NCBI GenBank assembly: GCA_951804985.1
Contig: OX638134.1
Span: 868,001 to 932,000 of the forward strand
Direction of reading: 5' to 3'
Origin: Dryomyza anilis
Taxonomy: Eukaryota > Arthropoda > Insecta > Diptera > Dryomyzidae
DNA: 64,000 nt
In this document: in pieces, positions 50,201 through 61,800 of the stretch
Position numbering within the stretch: the first letter of the stretch is position 1
Layout: every line of letters starts with the position of its first letter
Translations under genes and position numbers: made by a program
Notes under the pieces: model-generated
Told to the model about the DNA's origin: nothing
What the model saw: the letters and a program-made list of their open reading frames with translations, nothing else
Databases searched by the model: none

Positions 50201-53200
50201 AATGAATAATGAAAGGAAATGAAAAAGAAATCAACAATTAAGAAATATTACGGAGACTAACTACTATCAAAAATTAATTTATTAGTATTAAAAAAGTATT
50301 TTAGGAGTAAAAGATTTAAAAAATTTGACAAACTTTTAACAAAACAAAAGAGAAATAAATAAATATGATTACAGAAAACATTTTAACATTTAATGTTCAC
50401 CAAACAACCAAGAAAAGTATGATGCTTAATATTAGTAGTGGTTAGTAGTAGTAGTAGTAGCACTTTAGCAAATTATTAGTAGTTTTGTTAAGTTGCTTGC
50501 TTTTGCTTACCTTGCATTGAAATAATTCCAAAAAACGCTGTTAGTTTTTGTTAAAAAAGCGTGGTGTCAAATTATGACAACGTTTATGTTAGCGGTTACA
50601 ATTAAGTACATATTAGTACATTTAGTAGTAGTAGGTAGTAGTAGATATTTATTGGTTAGTAGTAGAGGAGCGCACGTGTAGAAGAAAAAGATGAGAGAAA
50701 AAGTTTCGATTAGCGTTTTATTCTTGTTTTAATGTGCTTGTTTTAAGAATGTTTTATAAAATTAGTATAAAAGTAGTTTTTAAACAAGTAAGAAACCCGT
50801 ATGATGCCCAATATTATTGACACATGTTAGTATTTTATTTATGACATTTTCTCATTTCTTTTTGTTTTTTGATTGAATTTAGTAACGCGAACAATGATAA
50901 ACCTGTAGTTAATATTATAGTGCGAGAATGCTATTTCATTTCTCTTCCGGCCACTTATTACTAAATGTTATCCCTAAACATTAAAACTATAACTTCGGTG
51001 CTTTAATAGTTTTTGTCCTTTTAATTTGACCAATGTTAAACTTGGGAATAGGAGGAATATTTGTTGACGGGTAAGGTTTAAACAAAGGAATTTGGGATAG
51101 TTTTTATTTACAACATAATAATAAGTATGTGGAATGATTTGCTATTGTTGGATTAAGGAGTATTTTAGACGTGGGCACAAAACATAAAATTCAAAACAAG
51201 TACATTTTGCAAACTATATATATACGGTATTTGTATTATTATTTTTTGAAATTTTTTTTTAAACTTATAAAAGCCCAATATTAAAAACGTTTTTTTTTTG
51301 TTTTAAAAATAATATTTAAAATTAAAGAAAAACCAAAGAAAAACTGTACACGAATAACATACCTTTCATTGAATGTCTCCAGCTTGGCATAGTTTTGCAA
51401 ACTGCTTTCGTCAATCAAGAACTTCATGCGTTCGAAGAAGGATGCCGTAATTGCGGGTGGTTGCTTACGCAGCAGTACATCGATGGGCTTTGGAGCGGAG
51501 ACACAAAGTTGCGAAGTCTTGCAAACGTGACTGGCACAGCATTCGGGATCCTCACAATCAACCAGACCATCTGCATTAAGAGAGTGTTAAAAAATCATAT
51601 AAAATATGCATTCGATCACCTATATCTTAGGATTAAGCTCAGCAACAATAACTCACCTTTGTCGTTATCCTTGCTATCGCCACAGTTCAATTCCAATGCA
51701 ATGCCACAATCGGGACCATCCCAGCCCTCGTAACAACGACACTCCCACTGGCCCTCACCGCTGACGCGACACTGTCCATGCGCGGAGCAACTATTTGGAC
51801 AACCTTCGATGGTGCAATGCTTGCCATTCCAGCCGGTCACACAGAGACAAGTACCATTCTTGCACTGCCCGTGCTCATTACAACGTGTATCGCAGAGTTT
51901 TGTGTTGCAGAAGTCACCACCCCATTCGGGATCACAGGCGCAGGCATCGCCGACGCAACGTCCATGTTGGCCACAGTCCAGATCACAAAGCTCTTTCGAG
52001 CAGTCATCGCCACTCCATTTCGACTCGCAGCTACAGGTCTGCGTGTCCAAATCAAAGGTACCATGTCCCGAACAGTCGGGCAGACATTGTAGAGCATCCT
52101 GATCCATGATGGCGCAGTCAGCTCCCTTCCAGCCCTTGCGACAAATGCAGTTGCCGTCGGCACAAAAGCCATGACCAGAACAGGTGGGATGCGGGCAATC
52201 AACTGGTGCGGGAAAGAGAAAAATAAAAATAAATTATATAACCAAATTATATTTAAAATGGTTTTTTTTGTTTTACAGTAACTAAAATTATAAATGGAGC
52301 ACTCTACTATATGCACTGTTGATCTAATGACTACTTCATCTACTGTGGTGTGTCATTAATACTGGCACAGTTTGCATTACCTTCTTCGCAGAATTTTCCT
52401 TTATAGCCGCGCATGCATTGACACTTGCCACTCATGCAATGTCCATGACCACTGCAATCAGCGATCTCACACTCATCGTGCCGCAAGGAACACTCTTTGC
52501 CCTTCCAACCCGGATTGCAAATGCACTCGCCGTTGATGTACTCGCCATGCTGAGAGCAAAGCACAGGACAAACACTTTCGCTGCAGTCGTCGCCACCAAA
52601 GCCCGGATTGCACTGACAGTGACCGAGCAAGCACTGGCCATTGCCGGAACAGCCGTTCGGGCAGTTTTGTGTCATGTCCTCCGCAATGGCGGCGTAGAAG
52701 GTGATCTCCTGCGCATCGCCGTCGTCGTTGTATAGCGAAACAAACCAGTGTCCGGGTTCCATGTACCGTGTTACTTCGCGTGTAATCGATAACTGCGGTG
52801 CACAGTAATCGATAGCAGTCGATATAAAGTCGTTAAAGCAGTCGCAAATGTAGTGGTGAAAATGGTTTGTGATGGATTAAAACGGGATGAGAAAACAGGT
52901 GAAAAGAGACAAAACAAGTAGGCGTTAGTCAAGAACATACAAAGGAACAATTTAATGATAAATAATAATAAAGTAATAACCACAAAAATAACATAAATAC
53001 AACTATTTAAAGCATAGGTTAATACATTGCTTTCCCACATACTTATGTCCATTTTAACCCCGTTTACCGACTTTGCTACTTACATGAGTGGCACGCGCTG
53101 TGCGGCTATTTGCGCTAAAACCGCTCAGCACTTCCTTAAAGTGGTACTGCGTGTGTGTAGGCAGCGCATTTCGACGGCCATAGACACCAATTGAAGCGCC

Positions 53201-56200
53201 ACGCGGTATCGAGTAGTCGAATTTCACGTAGGCCGGCTCCGATTGATAGAATTGCATGTTCCAATAGCTATAGGGTTGTATTTCCTTTGTGAGCTTCTGT
53301 CCCAGGGTGATTTGTCCGAATGTGGTGCCATCTGGTGGGAAACTGCGTGCAGGGAATGTGCGTGCTCCTATTTGTGTGTGTAACGAAGTTGCAGGGGGGA
53401 AGAGGATAGGTGGGAATGGACGAAAAAGAGAAAAAAAGGCTTGCGTGTGTTATTAAGCACATAGATAATAGTAACTTAAAACTAAGTAGATTATATAGTA
53501 TAATACAAATACATTTCTCAACGTTTGATTTTTTAATTATTAAATTTCGATTATATATTTATATAGCCTTTCATTTGTACATTTAATAGGTATGTTCAAT
53601 ATGTAATATGAATAATAGATGACAGTGTTGAAACGAGTGTTTTTGGTTAAGGACGAATATAATGAATGGGGTGTGTCGTACGAGATGAAGAAATAGTCAA
53701 GTAATGATACGGTTGTAGTGAGGGAATGCGTGAGTAATGAGTACGAATTGTGATTGTTATGTACATTGTGATAATACCTAAGAAGGGTGTTTTGGTTGTT
53801 AATATTGCGAAATTTTCATTAGTAATTCCCAAGATAAAAAAATTAGAGATGTTTAGTAAAAGCTAGCAATATATGCAAAGCGTTAAGTATGCGTACTATA
53901 TTTAGATATGTTAGTGGTTCACCAACTCAGATGACCCTAATACTGCTTATAAAAAGGTTAGTTGTTGTTAGTACCAATAGATACACCAAAATCACCTTCA
54001 AGTATTAAAATAGGCATAACATCAGGGCATGCAAACGGTTGTGCACCAGCATTGTTAGTAGTTGTGGATGAGAGAGTAGTGCTGTCCGCATAGGTTACAT
54101 CAGGATTAATATTGGTGGTAGGCTCTGTCATGTAGGCGTTAAATCTAGTACTGCTGGCATGCATTAAGTCAGAGTCAGCGAGCGCGTCGTTAGGTAATGT
54201 AACACTTTCGAATGGGTCGGTTGAGTCCGAAGATGTTGTCGTTTCCGGCGCCATATATGTATGCCCATCACATGCACATATAGGACATTCCGGTATGGGT
54301 GGCGGCGGCTCCGGTATACAATATGGACTAATAATGGCAGCGTTTTGCGCATCATTTGAGTCACTCAATGGGGAATCAGTTGTGTGTCGCTCATGCGTCA
54401 GCACTTGCTCAACATCGTGATTACCGCCGGCGGCCGGTATGGCAACATGCAGTGTATAAACCGAACCGCTGCCATCATCGGTGGCAATTGTCAAATTGAC
54501 GAGTATACGTTTTCCCGGTGAGTCATACGTTTCGCTGATGACAGGCTTCAATGGAAAGAGTTGCGTTGGTGCTGCTGTCGCGGTAGAAAGTGGCTTGAAA
54601 ATCTCATTATCATGCTGTGGTGGTAGCGGTTTTTTGTGCGTTTTTGGCACAAAGTGCTGCGATTTTTTAGACGGCATGACAGCTGCATTCCTTGTATCAG
54701 CGCCATTAATGCCGATTGTTTTATAGACCTCATCCTCGGTTGAATGTTGATCTTCCAGTTTGACAATATCGATGTCATCGAGATTTTCGACTACATCTTC
54801 GGCATGAGATATAAAGCCTTCAACGCTAGTTAGCGGTATTAGACCATCATTCAACATTAAATCGTTCAGAGTGTCGTCTTTATCGTCGGCGGTGATGCTG
54901 CTGCCTCTTTGGCTGTCATTACTGTCACTGTTAGTGGAGGCCATAGTTAGTGCGGCTGGCTCTTGTGCGTTGTCTGGCGCACGAGTGTCTCGAGTCACCG
55001 CCTCATTTGTCTTAATCATTTGTCGTTCTGTCACAGCCGCACGCTTATCTGCTGCCACTCCCTCGCTGATATCTGTGTCCAATGATATGCGCTTATGATG
55101 GTCATTCAATTTGAATTTATCAAGTTTCTTATTGTAGTCGTTGATACCGATTGTGCTGGTACTGCTACTGGTGGTGGTTGCCATGATGATAGTGCTTGAG
55201 TCGTTGTCGTCGTCGTTGTTGCCGTCATCATTGATGTCAGCTAAATCGCGCTCATTATTGTCATCACTATCAAGACGTACATCATTGATATTGATTTGCG
55301 CATCATCCTCAGCGGAGTTTTGATTTTTCCATTCATCTGCCAAAGTACCATCTTCAGTGGTTTCAACATCAGGCATGTTTGTCGTATTATTATTGTCATC
55401 ATCATCAATGATATTCTTCTCTATCTCTATCTCTTCCTTTTCCTTAACATTTTGCTGAAACTTTTCCAACGTCGTTGAATTTTTATTGTGCGTCAATGAT
55501 TTACCTGCTTTTTTTGCTGGTATGCTGCTGAGTAAATTGCTGTTTAATGGATTGTCAACAATTTTCTGAGCTGCTATTGTTGCCGTTGTTTGGGGGTAGT
55601 TTGTCACAACTTCCAACTCATCATCTTTAGCCTCCGTCTGATACTCATCCCCCGTTTCATCTTTATTTGGAGCAGCATAGTTTTGAGCAATATTATAGCT
55701 TTCAGTTGTTGTAAAAGTTTTTAGCGAAATTGTAGCTGCTTTTGTCATTGCATCCGTGAAGTTTTCCGAATTATTACTTTCGGTATTAGTTTTCGCAACA
55801 GCAACAAACTCATTTACATCACCATCAGCATACTCATTTTGATTATCATCAGCAGCATCAACAAGATTATCGTTTGCCGCAGCAATTGTTCGCGCATTAA
55901 TATTTCTCAAGTCCTCCAGTGTTGCTGCTGCTGTTGTCTCTCTTACCTGCTGCCGCTGGCTGTTTTCGTCATCATCAACAGTATTTAAATGTTGCCGTGC
56001 TACATCATCAACATCAACGGCATAATCTGCCAAATCTTTATAATCTGTTGCCTCATAATCAATAGCAACAACAGCAGCATCATCATTCTGCAAGTCCTTT
56101 GATAGTATTCCAATTTCTTCGTTTTTCTTTATGTACTCCTCTTGCACCGCTTTCACCAGTGCATGCCGATTTTTTGCCGCATGTTGCTCATCTTCCACTA

Positions 56201-58890
56201 GCTTTGACATTTCTTTGTCATTATTGCTTTGATTGAGATTTAATACGTTATTGATTTTCAAACTTTTGCCATCCCTGGCAAATTCATAATTACTTTCAGC
56301 AGCAACAACACTGTCATTGCGACGTTGTGTCATCTGCGACACTGGCGCCTTTGTTGCTGTCATCAATTTGAACTTTTTCACTGCCTCGCCCGCCTTTGCC
56401 GACATTTCAGCGCCATTTTCTTTTGGATTTTCACTTTGCTGCTGCGTAATTAAGTCGATGAAACTTTCAGCTGTTGATAAACTTCGTCGATAACGTTGTT
56501 GTCGTCTTCGTGCGCCAACTTCGTTACCTGCGCTTCCTGCCGAGGCGCCTACCTTGAAGCTCATTGCGTGTGCTGACATTTCGTTTGACAGTTGTTGCGT
56601 GGCTGCGGTTGCGTTGGCTTCAAACGTAACGTAACACATACGTAAGATTTTTTATTTCGATTTATAAAAGATATATATTTGACAAGGGGGTTGGGGACTT
56701 TATTTTGTTTAGGGGAGTGGGTATTTGTCTGTGTAGGGTGTGGTATCAGCTGCGGTTTGAGTTAAATTCGGGGAGCACTAAATACGTTTTTAATTTAATT
56801 TTCCAAAAATAAACTACAATTTCCTGGGGGCTGTCTGCATTTGAAACTAGCACATTTATTTGATTTAAGGTTTTATTTAATTTAACGTTTGAGAACACAG
56901 CTTTTGACATTAGAAGTGACAGTTGAAGGATCTAGGATCACGTGTGTGTTGTATTATTTTTAGCTTTTTCTTTTAAAATCAATTGTTAAAAATATGCAAA
57001 AGGTTCAGTATTTTTAGACTTTACAACGAAGTCTCGCATTTTACTCAAGTGCCAAACCATTTGCCTTACCATTGTCATTTAGTGCGAAATTAACATTTTT
57101 TAATTAAAAAAGAAATCATTAACTTTGCAGAGTTTCAAGCATTCCAATAACAATGCCAAGTAGAACTTGACCTTTAATTAAGTTTTGCAGATGTCATTAA
57201 CAATTGTTGCGCGGCAGCACGGCCAGTGTTGGGGAACGTTCGTATTAAAATTTTAAGTGTTTATATCAGGGCTTGAAACCGTAATGGAAAATGATATTCT
57301 TTTAAAATTTATATTTTCAATTCGAAATTATAACTGAAACTATTAAATAAAAACGAAAAACCGATATAACGTAAGTTTACAAAATTCGTAAGTTTACAAG
57401 ATTCGTCATTTCAGTTTTTTGTTATTAAGAATGATTTTAAAACAGATATTGGAACCGCGACCGTAATTTAGAACTGGTAAATTTTTTATATTAGGGTTTA
57501 AAACCGTAATCGAAGTCAAAACCGATATATTTTTTTTATTTTTAGAACTTCAACCGTAACCGAAACCATTAAATAAAAATCAGACAACCGAAATAACGCA
57601 AGTTTACAACGTCCATCACATTGAGTTCGAAAAACTAATTCTCATTCTTCTTTTTTAAATTGCGGGTGATTTATAAAATAGGTACGGGTGATTTAAAAAA
57701 AAACAGAAATCGAAAACGAAATAGTATCTTGGAACTGGTAGTCCGAACCCATTTCGTTATCAAACTTAAAACCTTACAAAACAAAAACGAGATAGAAAAT
57801 TATTGTTTTATACTATGAAATAAAAATAGTTAATGTTACAGATATTTTTCCAATTGCAAAGTTAAGTTAAATTCCGCGAATTTTTGCCCCTCGGTGGCTC
57901 AATTCGGCTCAATTCGAATAACAACAAACTTGTCTCCGAAGTCCTTTTGCAGTGCATATCTTCTATTTAACGCCCCCATTATTTGTCCATCTTCTATATT
58001 TTTATAACATCTATCTGTTGTTTATGTTATCTTTTATTTTCTTTTTATTTTATTCAGCTCTATGCGCTGTGTTCATTACTTTTGCGCTTCGCTTATCAGA
58101 GAATGCGCGCGCGTCGGTCGGTCGGTACAATTTATTTGAGTTCGAAAAACTCATTTAAAAATAATTAAAACTTGAGTATAATTACCTCCATTATTGCCAT
58201 TTGCCAAGGACGCTGACAGCGAGGACGACGGTGCAGACGATGCGGCCAACGACGATGCCGATGTCGATTGGAATGCCGACGATGGCGAGGCGGCGGCCGA
58301 CAGCGATGACGTTGCCGACGAGGTCGATGTGGACGACGAGGAGGTGGCCGATGCTGCTCCCGCCGCCGCAGCTGAGGCGGCGGTCACCGTTATTGTTTGG
58401 CCGGTCTTGGAACGTAGCGAGGTGTTGTGCAGTTTCGATAGATCCGTGTTGGTGCTTTTGGCGGCCGTCACTTCGGCGGCCTCATTGCCGACTAGAACTG
58501 TGCAGGGGGCGGAGGGCGACCAGTGCAGTACACCGAATCCTAGTGAAAAATTAAAAATTCAAATATCAGTCAAGAAGCCCATTTTATTAAATTCATTTTA
58601 AAATTCGTTTTACATACCTGTTAAAAATATTAAAAGCACACACAACGTCGCAAATATCGATATCGAAACGATGGCCACGCACTTGGCCGAGCAGCGCGCC
58701 GCCAAATCCTTGCGGAAGTTCATCGGAGCGGAATAGTGATGCGATTGTATGCCGGGCATAACACTGCGTGGTGGCAGCACCGGGCCCATGCAACCCTGCG
58801 TGCTGCGTTCGTAGCCTTTGAGTGTTTCCTTAGTGGGTGTGGAGCAGGCCGAGCCGCTTTTGTAATCGATGGGGGAGCCTTTGTTGATAT
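44256..58890 (-). CDS. Ten-m: Teneurin Ten-m (type II transmembrane synaptic adhesion protein), 5' exons outside window
   Basis: Cell-surface receptor for synaptic partner matching and axon guidance. Exons on the minus strand: 58618-58890, 58186-58539, 53084-53367, 52381-52792, 51657-52202, 51363-51570, 50511-50537 and 44256-49860. All are phase-consistent and give about 2,569 residues. The first visible exon has [17 protein letters not shown] and the single membrane segment. Then come a Ser/Ala-rich juxtamembrane part and eight EGF-like repeats. EGF 2 (SQHGEY) and EGF 5 (GHGTF) each lack one cysteine, the known teneurin arrangement for covalent dimers. One 5.6-kb exon encodes the transthyretin-like, NHL propeller, YD-repeat shell and the C-terminal Tox-GHH/TCAP region, ending MDISA. 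Closest to Drosophila Ten-m rather than Ten-a. The intracellular N-terminus is upstream of 64000. Confidence 0.97.
49861..51362 (-). other. Ten-m intronic sequence around the microexon
   Basis: Apart from the microexon there is no coding sequence. TAG-rich microsatellites (minus-strand CTACTACTA) flank it at about 50430-50460 and 50615-50665. Confidence 0.5.
50511..50537 (-). other. Ten-m: 27-nt microexon of Ten-m
   Basis: The 27 bp lie between CTAACAG and GTAAGC and join AG of the previous exon to C of the big exon as [10 protein letters not shown]. Drosophila Ten-m has a nearly identical peptide at this place as I remember it. Both flanking junctions share phase, so skipping it would keep the frame. 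It is included in the Ten-m gene entry. Confidence 0.85.
53987..56617 (-). other. Ten-m: Candidate giant cassette exon of Ten-m (~877 residues)
   Basis: An uninterrupted frame runs from 56639 to a stop at 53958 in the intron between the juxtamembrane exon and the exon before the EGF repeats. It is acidic, Asn/Asp/Thr-rich low complexity with no recognised domain. A donor G|GTGTAT after 53987 (or G|GTACTA after 53975) and an acceptor GAAG|CC before 56617 (or CAG|CC before 56602) would both be phase 1, matching the neighbouring exons. I recall long Ten-m isoforms in Drosophila that contain extra juxtamembrane sequence. The acceptor lacks a strong pyrimidine tract, so the 5' limit is uncertain. 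Confidence 0.55.
56640..58185 (-). other. Ten-m intron with ACCGAAACC-type repeats
   Basis: Two diverged copies of a block containing AAAACCGTAA, ATTAAATAAAAA and AAGTTTACAA start near 57269 and 57494, about 225 bp apart. A related phrase (GGTTTCGGTTAC type) occurs in Hip14 intron 2 near 30055-30120. No exon is seen. Confidence 0.45.
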
Positions 58891-61800
58891 CTGCAAGAAA
58901 GACGAAAGACGAAGGCAGCAGCAATTAGTGATTGTACGTTTGGCACATTTTAGATTTTATGAGCTGAGAAATAACTTGTTTAAAAAGGGTCGCTGAAATC
59001 AGTCAAATGGTGTATGAACTCAATTAAATATATGAAATATATAAATTTATAATAAAGCCTCTAATAGTAGCCTAATGACAGACAGAAAATAGAGCAGTCA
59101 AACGATTTTCCAACAAAATAAAATACAGAGTACGCAAACATGTCAACATGACTTTCATTTTCCCCATACTCGCTATTATGCTTTTAATTCCAATGCATGT
59201 TGGACATGGAAAAGAAATAAAAAAAAATAAATCTTCAAAACTTTCAGCATGATTTGCAGCATTGAAAACTTTTGCCGCCTGTGCTGTTCTGCAGTTCTTC
59301 ACTTCTCCAGACTGTCTAGCTGTCTGTTCAAACATATCGAGACCATTCAAGACAAACATGAATATTTTGCACTCTATTTAAATCAGATGCAGAATAGTTG
59401 GGCGTGGGGCTTACCACCGTCGTACCGTCTACCGCCTGCCTAGCTGCCGGACGGCAGTGGTGTGGTGTGGAGCAAAGCTTATCTAACGTCTATGCGACTT
59501 GATTTCATTTATGAGACACAACATTGGCAGACATTTTTACGGTATGTCGAAGGTACAAAAAGCAGGGATGTTAAATTTAGCAAAAAATAAAACATGATTC
59601 TTGCATTATATGATGAAATGTCGACATTTTTGCATTATAGATGATGATGATGGTACGAAAAAATGTAGCCGCTATAGAGAGTGACTTGAATTGAATTGAA
59701 CAAAATGAATGAATGCATGACTGGGTTGTGCGGCGGGTTGATGAAATAAAATCTGACTAAACGCTGGGCTATAAAATAAGCAAAAGTTTTATAAAAAAAC
59801 GAAATAACAGAAAATACAGCAAATCCAATTTTTGTACATTGCTCAGAATATAAAAAAGCAGCAAGAGTAAAATATAAGAAAAAAATGGTTCAAACGAAAA
59901 TTTGTCCTTCGATCAAGGTTGAGCGTATATATTTTTTGTGTATTTCAGAGAGTGTTAGGGGTGGTTGGCAGACAGACAGACAAGCAGACAGACTGATGTA
60001 AAAATTGTAAATTTTTATATATTACTACATTTTTCTATAATTTTTAATAAAGCCTTATTTTAATGCGCCTTTATATTTCGTAAAATTGCAATTATTATAA
60101 ATTACAACATTAAAAAAATTTAAAAAAGAATTAAAAATGCTGCTTATAAGGAAAAATTGCGCAAATTAATTTTAATTTCAATTTATTTTTCCGCAAGTTC
60201 TTTTTAAAGCGATTATAAAAAAAACCCGACATGAACCATTAGCCACATGTGTGCCACACACAATTACGAACAAATCGTAGCATAATTACAGGCGGCGGCA
60301 CACACTGCGAATCACATGGAGCGAACGCCACCGCCAACGAATGAAAGAAAGAATGAACGAACGAACGAATGAAAAAACCGTTTATAACTTCTAAGTGAAT
60401 AATAGATGAACTAACGAAAGACATTCTGCAAGAAATGAAGTGAACTTTAGAAGACACGACGCTCGGGCGGACAGACGGTCGCATCAGATTCATTTAAAGC
60501 AAACGAAAAAGTTAATTGATTGGATAAAACAGCATAAAGTGGCAACCGATATAAAAATAAAACTAAATTACACCAAATAAAAATACACTAAATAAACAAA
60601 AAAAAAAAACAAAAAAATTGAATGAAAATGGTGAAATCTACCACTTTGTGCGCATTCAATGGAATGGTCAGCCGTAATGAGAAATTGATAGTTTAATGAA
60701 AATGATAGACAAAAAATAAAATAAAAATAAATTAAATAAAAATAAAGTTAGATAGCAGACGCAATGTGTTTTCCAAGGAGCATACTTTGGAGTTTCAAAT
60801 GTGCTCGGTAATGGGACTGAGTAGTGATTCGGGAAAAACTATTTAGCAGTTGCAGTTAAAGAAACCACAAAATTCACGAGTTCAATGGCTAAAGCTGCAG
60901 AGAGAAAAAATGTTCTTTATATAGAAGAATTTCGTTCTTCAAAGCATGATTCACATAGTATTGAAGAATAATTCATAATATTGAGCACTACAAAACATCA
61001 ATGTTATGAATTCAACATCAATTTGCTGAATGATTGAAAAAGTGTTCTTCAATTTGAGGCAGTGTATGCGAAAGACTATGTTTCATCACATTAATGAACA
61101 AATACATAAGACACATAATATATGTACATCATATTGAAGAATTTTGTTCATTAAACTAATATTAATCAACAATTTTTTTTCGTTATATATTTTAAATTTT
61201 TTTTGGAATTTTTTTTTTTTTCAAAAATAAAGAATTTTTGATTTTTTTTATTTTCGAATAAAAATTCGAAAAAAAGGATTTATTTTTACTTCGAAATATA
61301 TTTTATTTGGAAAAAAAATATTTTCAAATTATAAAAAACGATTTGTTTAATCTTCGAAAAATATTTTTTTCCAAATAATTTTTGTTTTCATTTTTTTTTA
61401 TTATCGAAAAAATATTTTTTTTACCGTTATTGTTTTCATGTTTTTTTATTTTTGATAAAAACAAATTTCGAAATTAGAAAAAATTGAAAACAAAAATTTT
61501 CCGAAAAAAAAATATTTTTCAAAAATAAAACAAGTCGGTTTTTTTCTAATTTGGAACAAAAATATGTTTGAAAATATTTTTTTTTCAAAAATAAATATTT
61601 TTCAAAACATTTATTTTTTTCGATTTTTTTTATAAATTAGAAAAAAAAAATTTTTGTCCAAAAAAAAATATTTTTCGAAAGTAAAAAAAAATCATATATT
61701 TCGTTTTTTTTTAATTTGAAAAAAAAACAAATATATTTTTTCGCACATTTTTTTTTTAGAAAATTTTTATTTTTCTGGAATTTTTTTTTACTATAAATTT

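Noticed and set aside
59380..59480. GC-richer patch that might be an upstream Ten-m exon
   Set aside because: On the minus strand it has a GGTAAGCC donor-like site but no frame matching the teneurin intracellular domain.
60239..60493. 84-residue minus-strand frame
   Set aside because: It is made from GAAC/GAAT microsatellite and low-complexity Ser/Phe codons; no homology or splice context.
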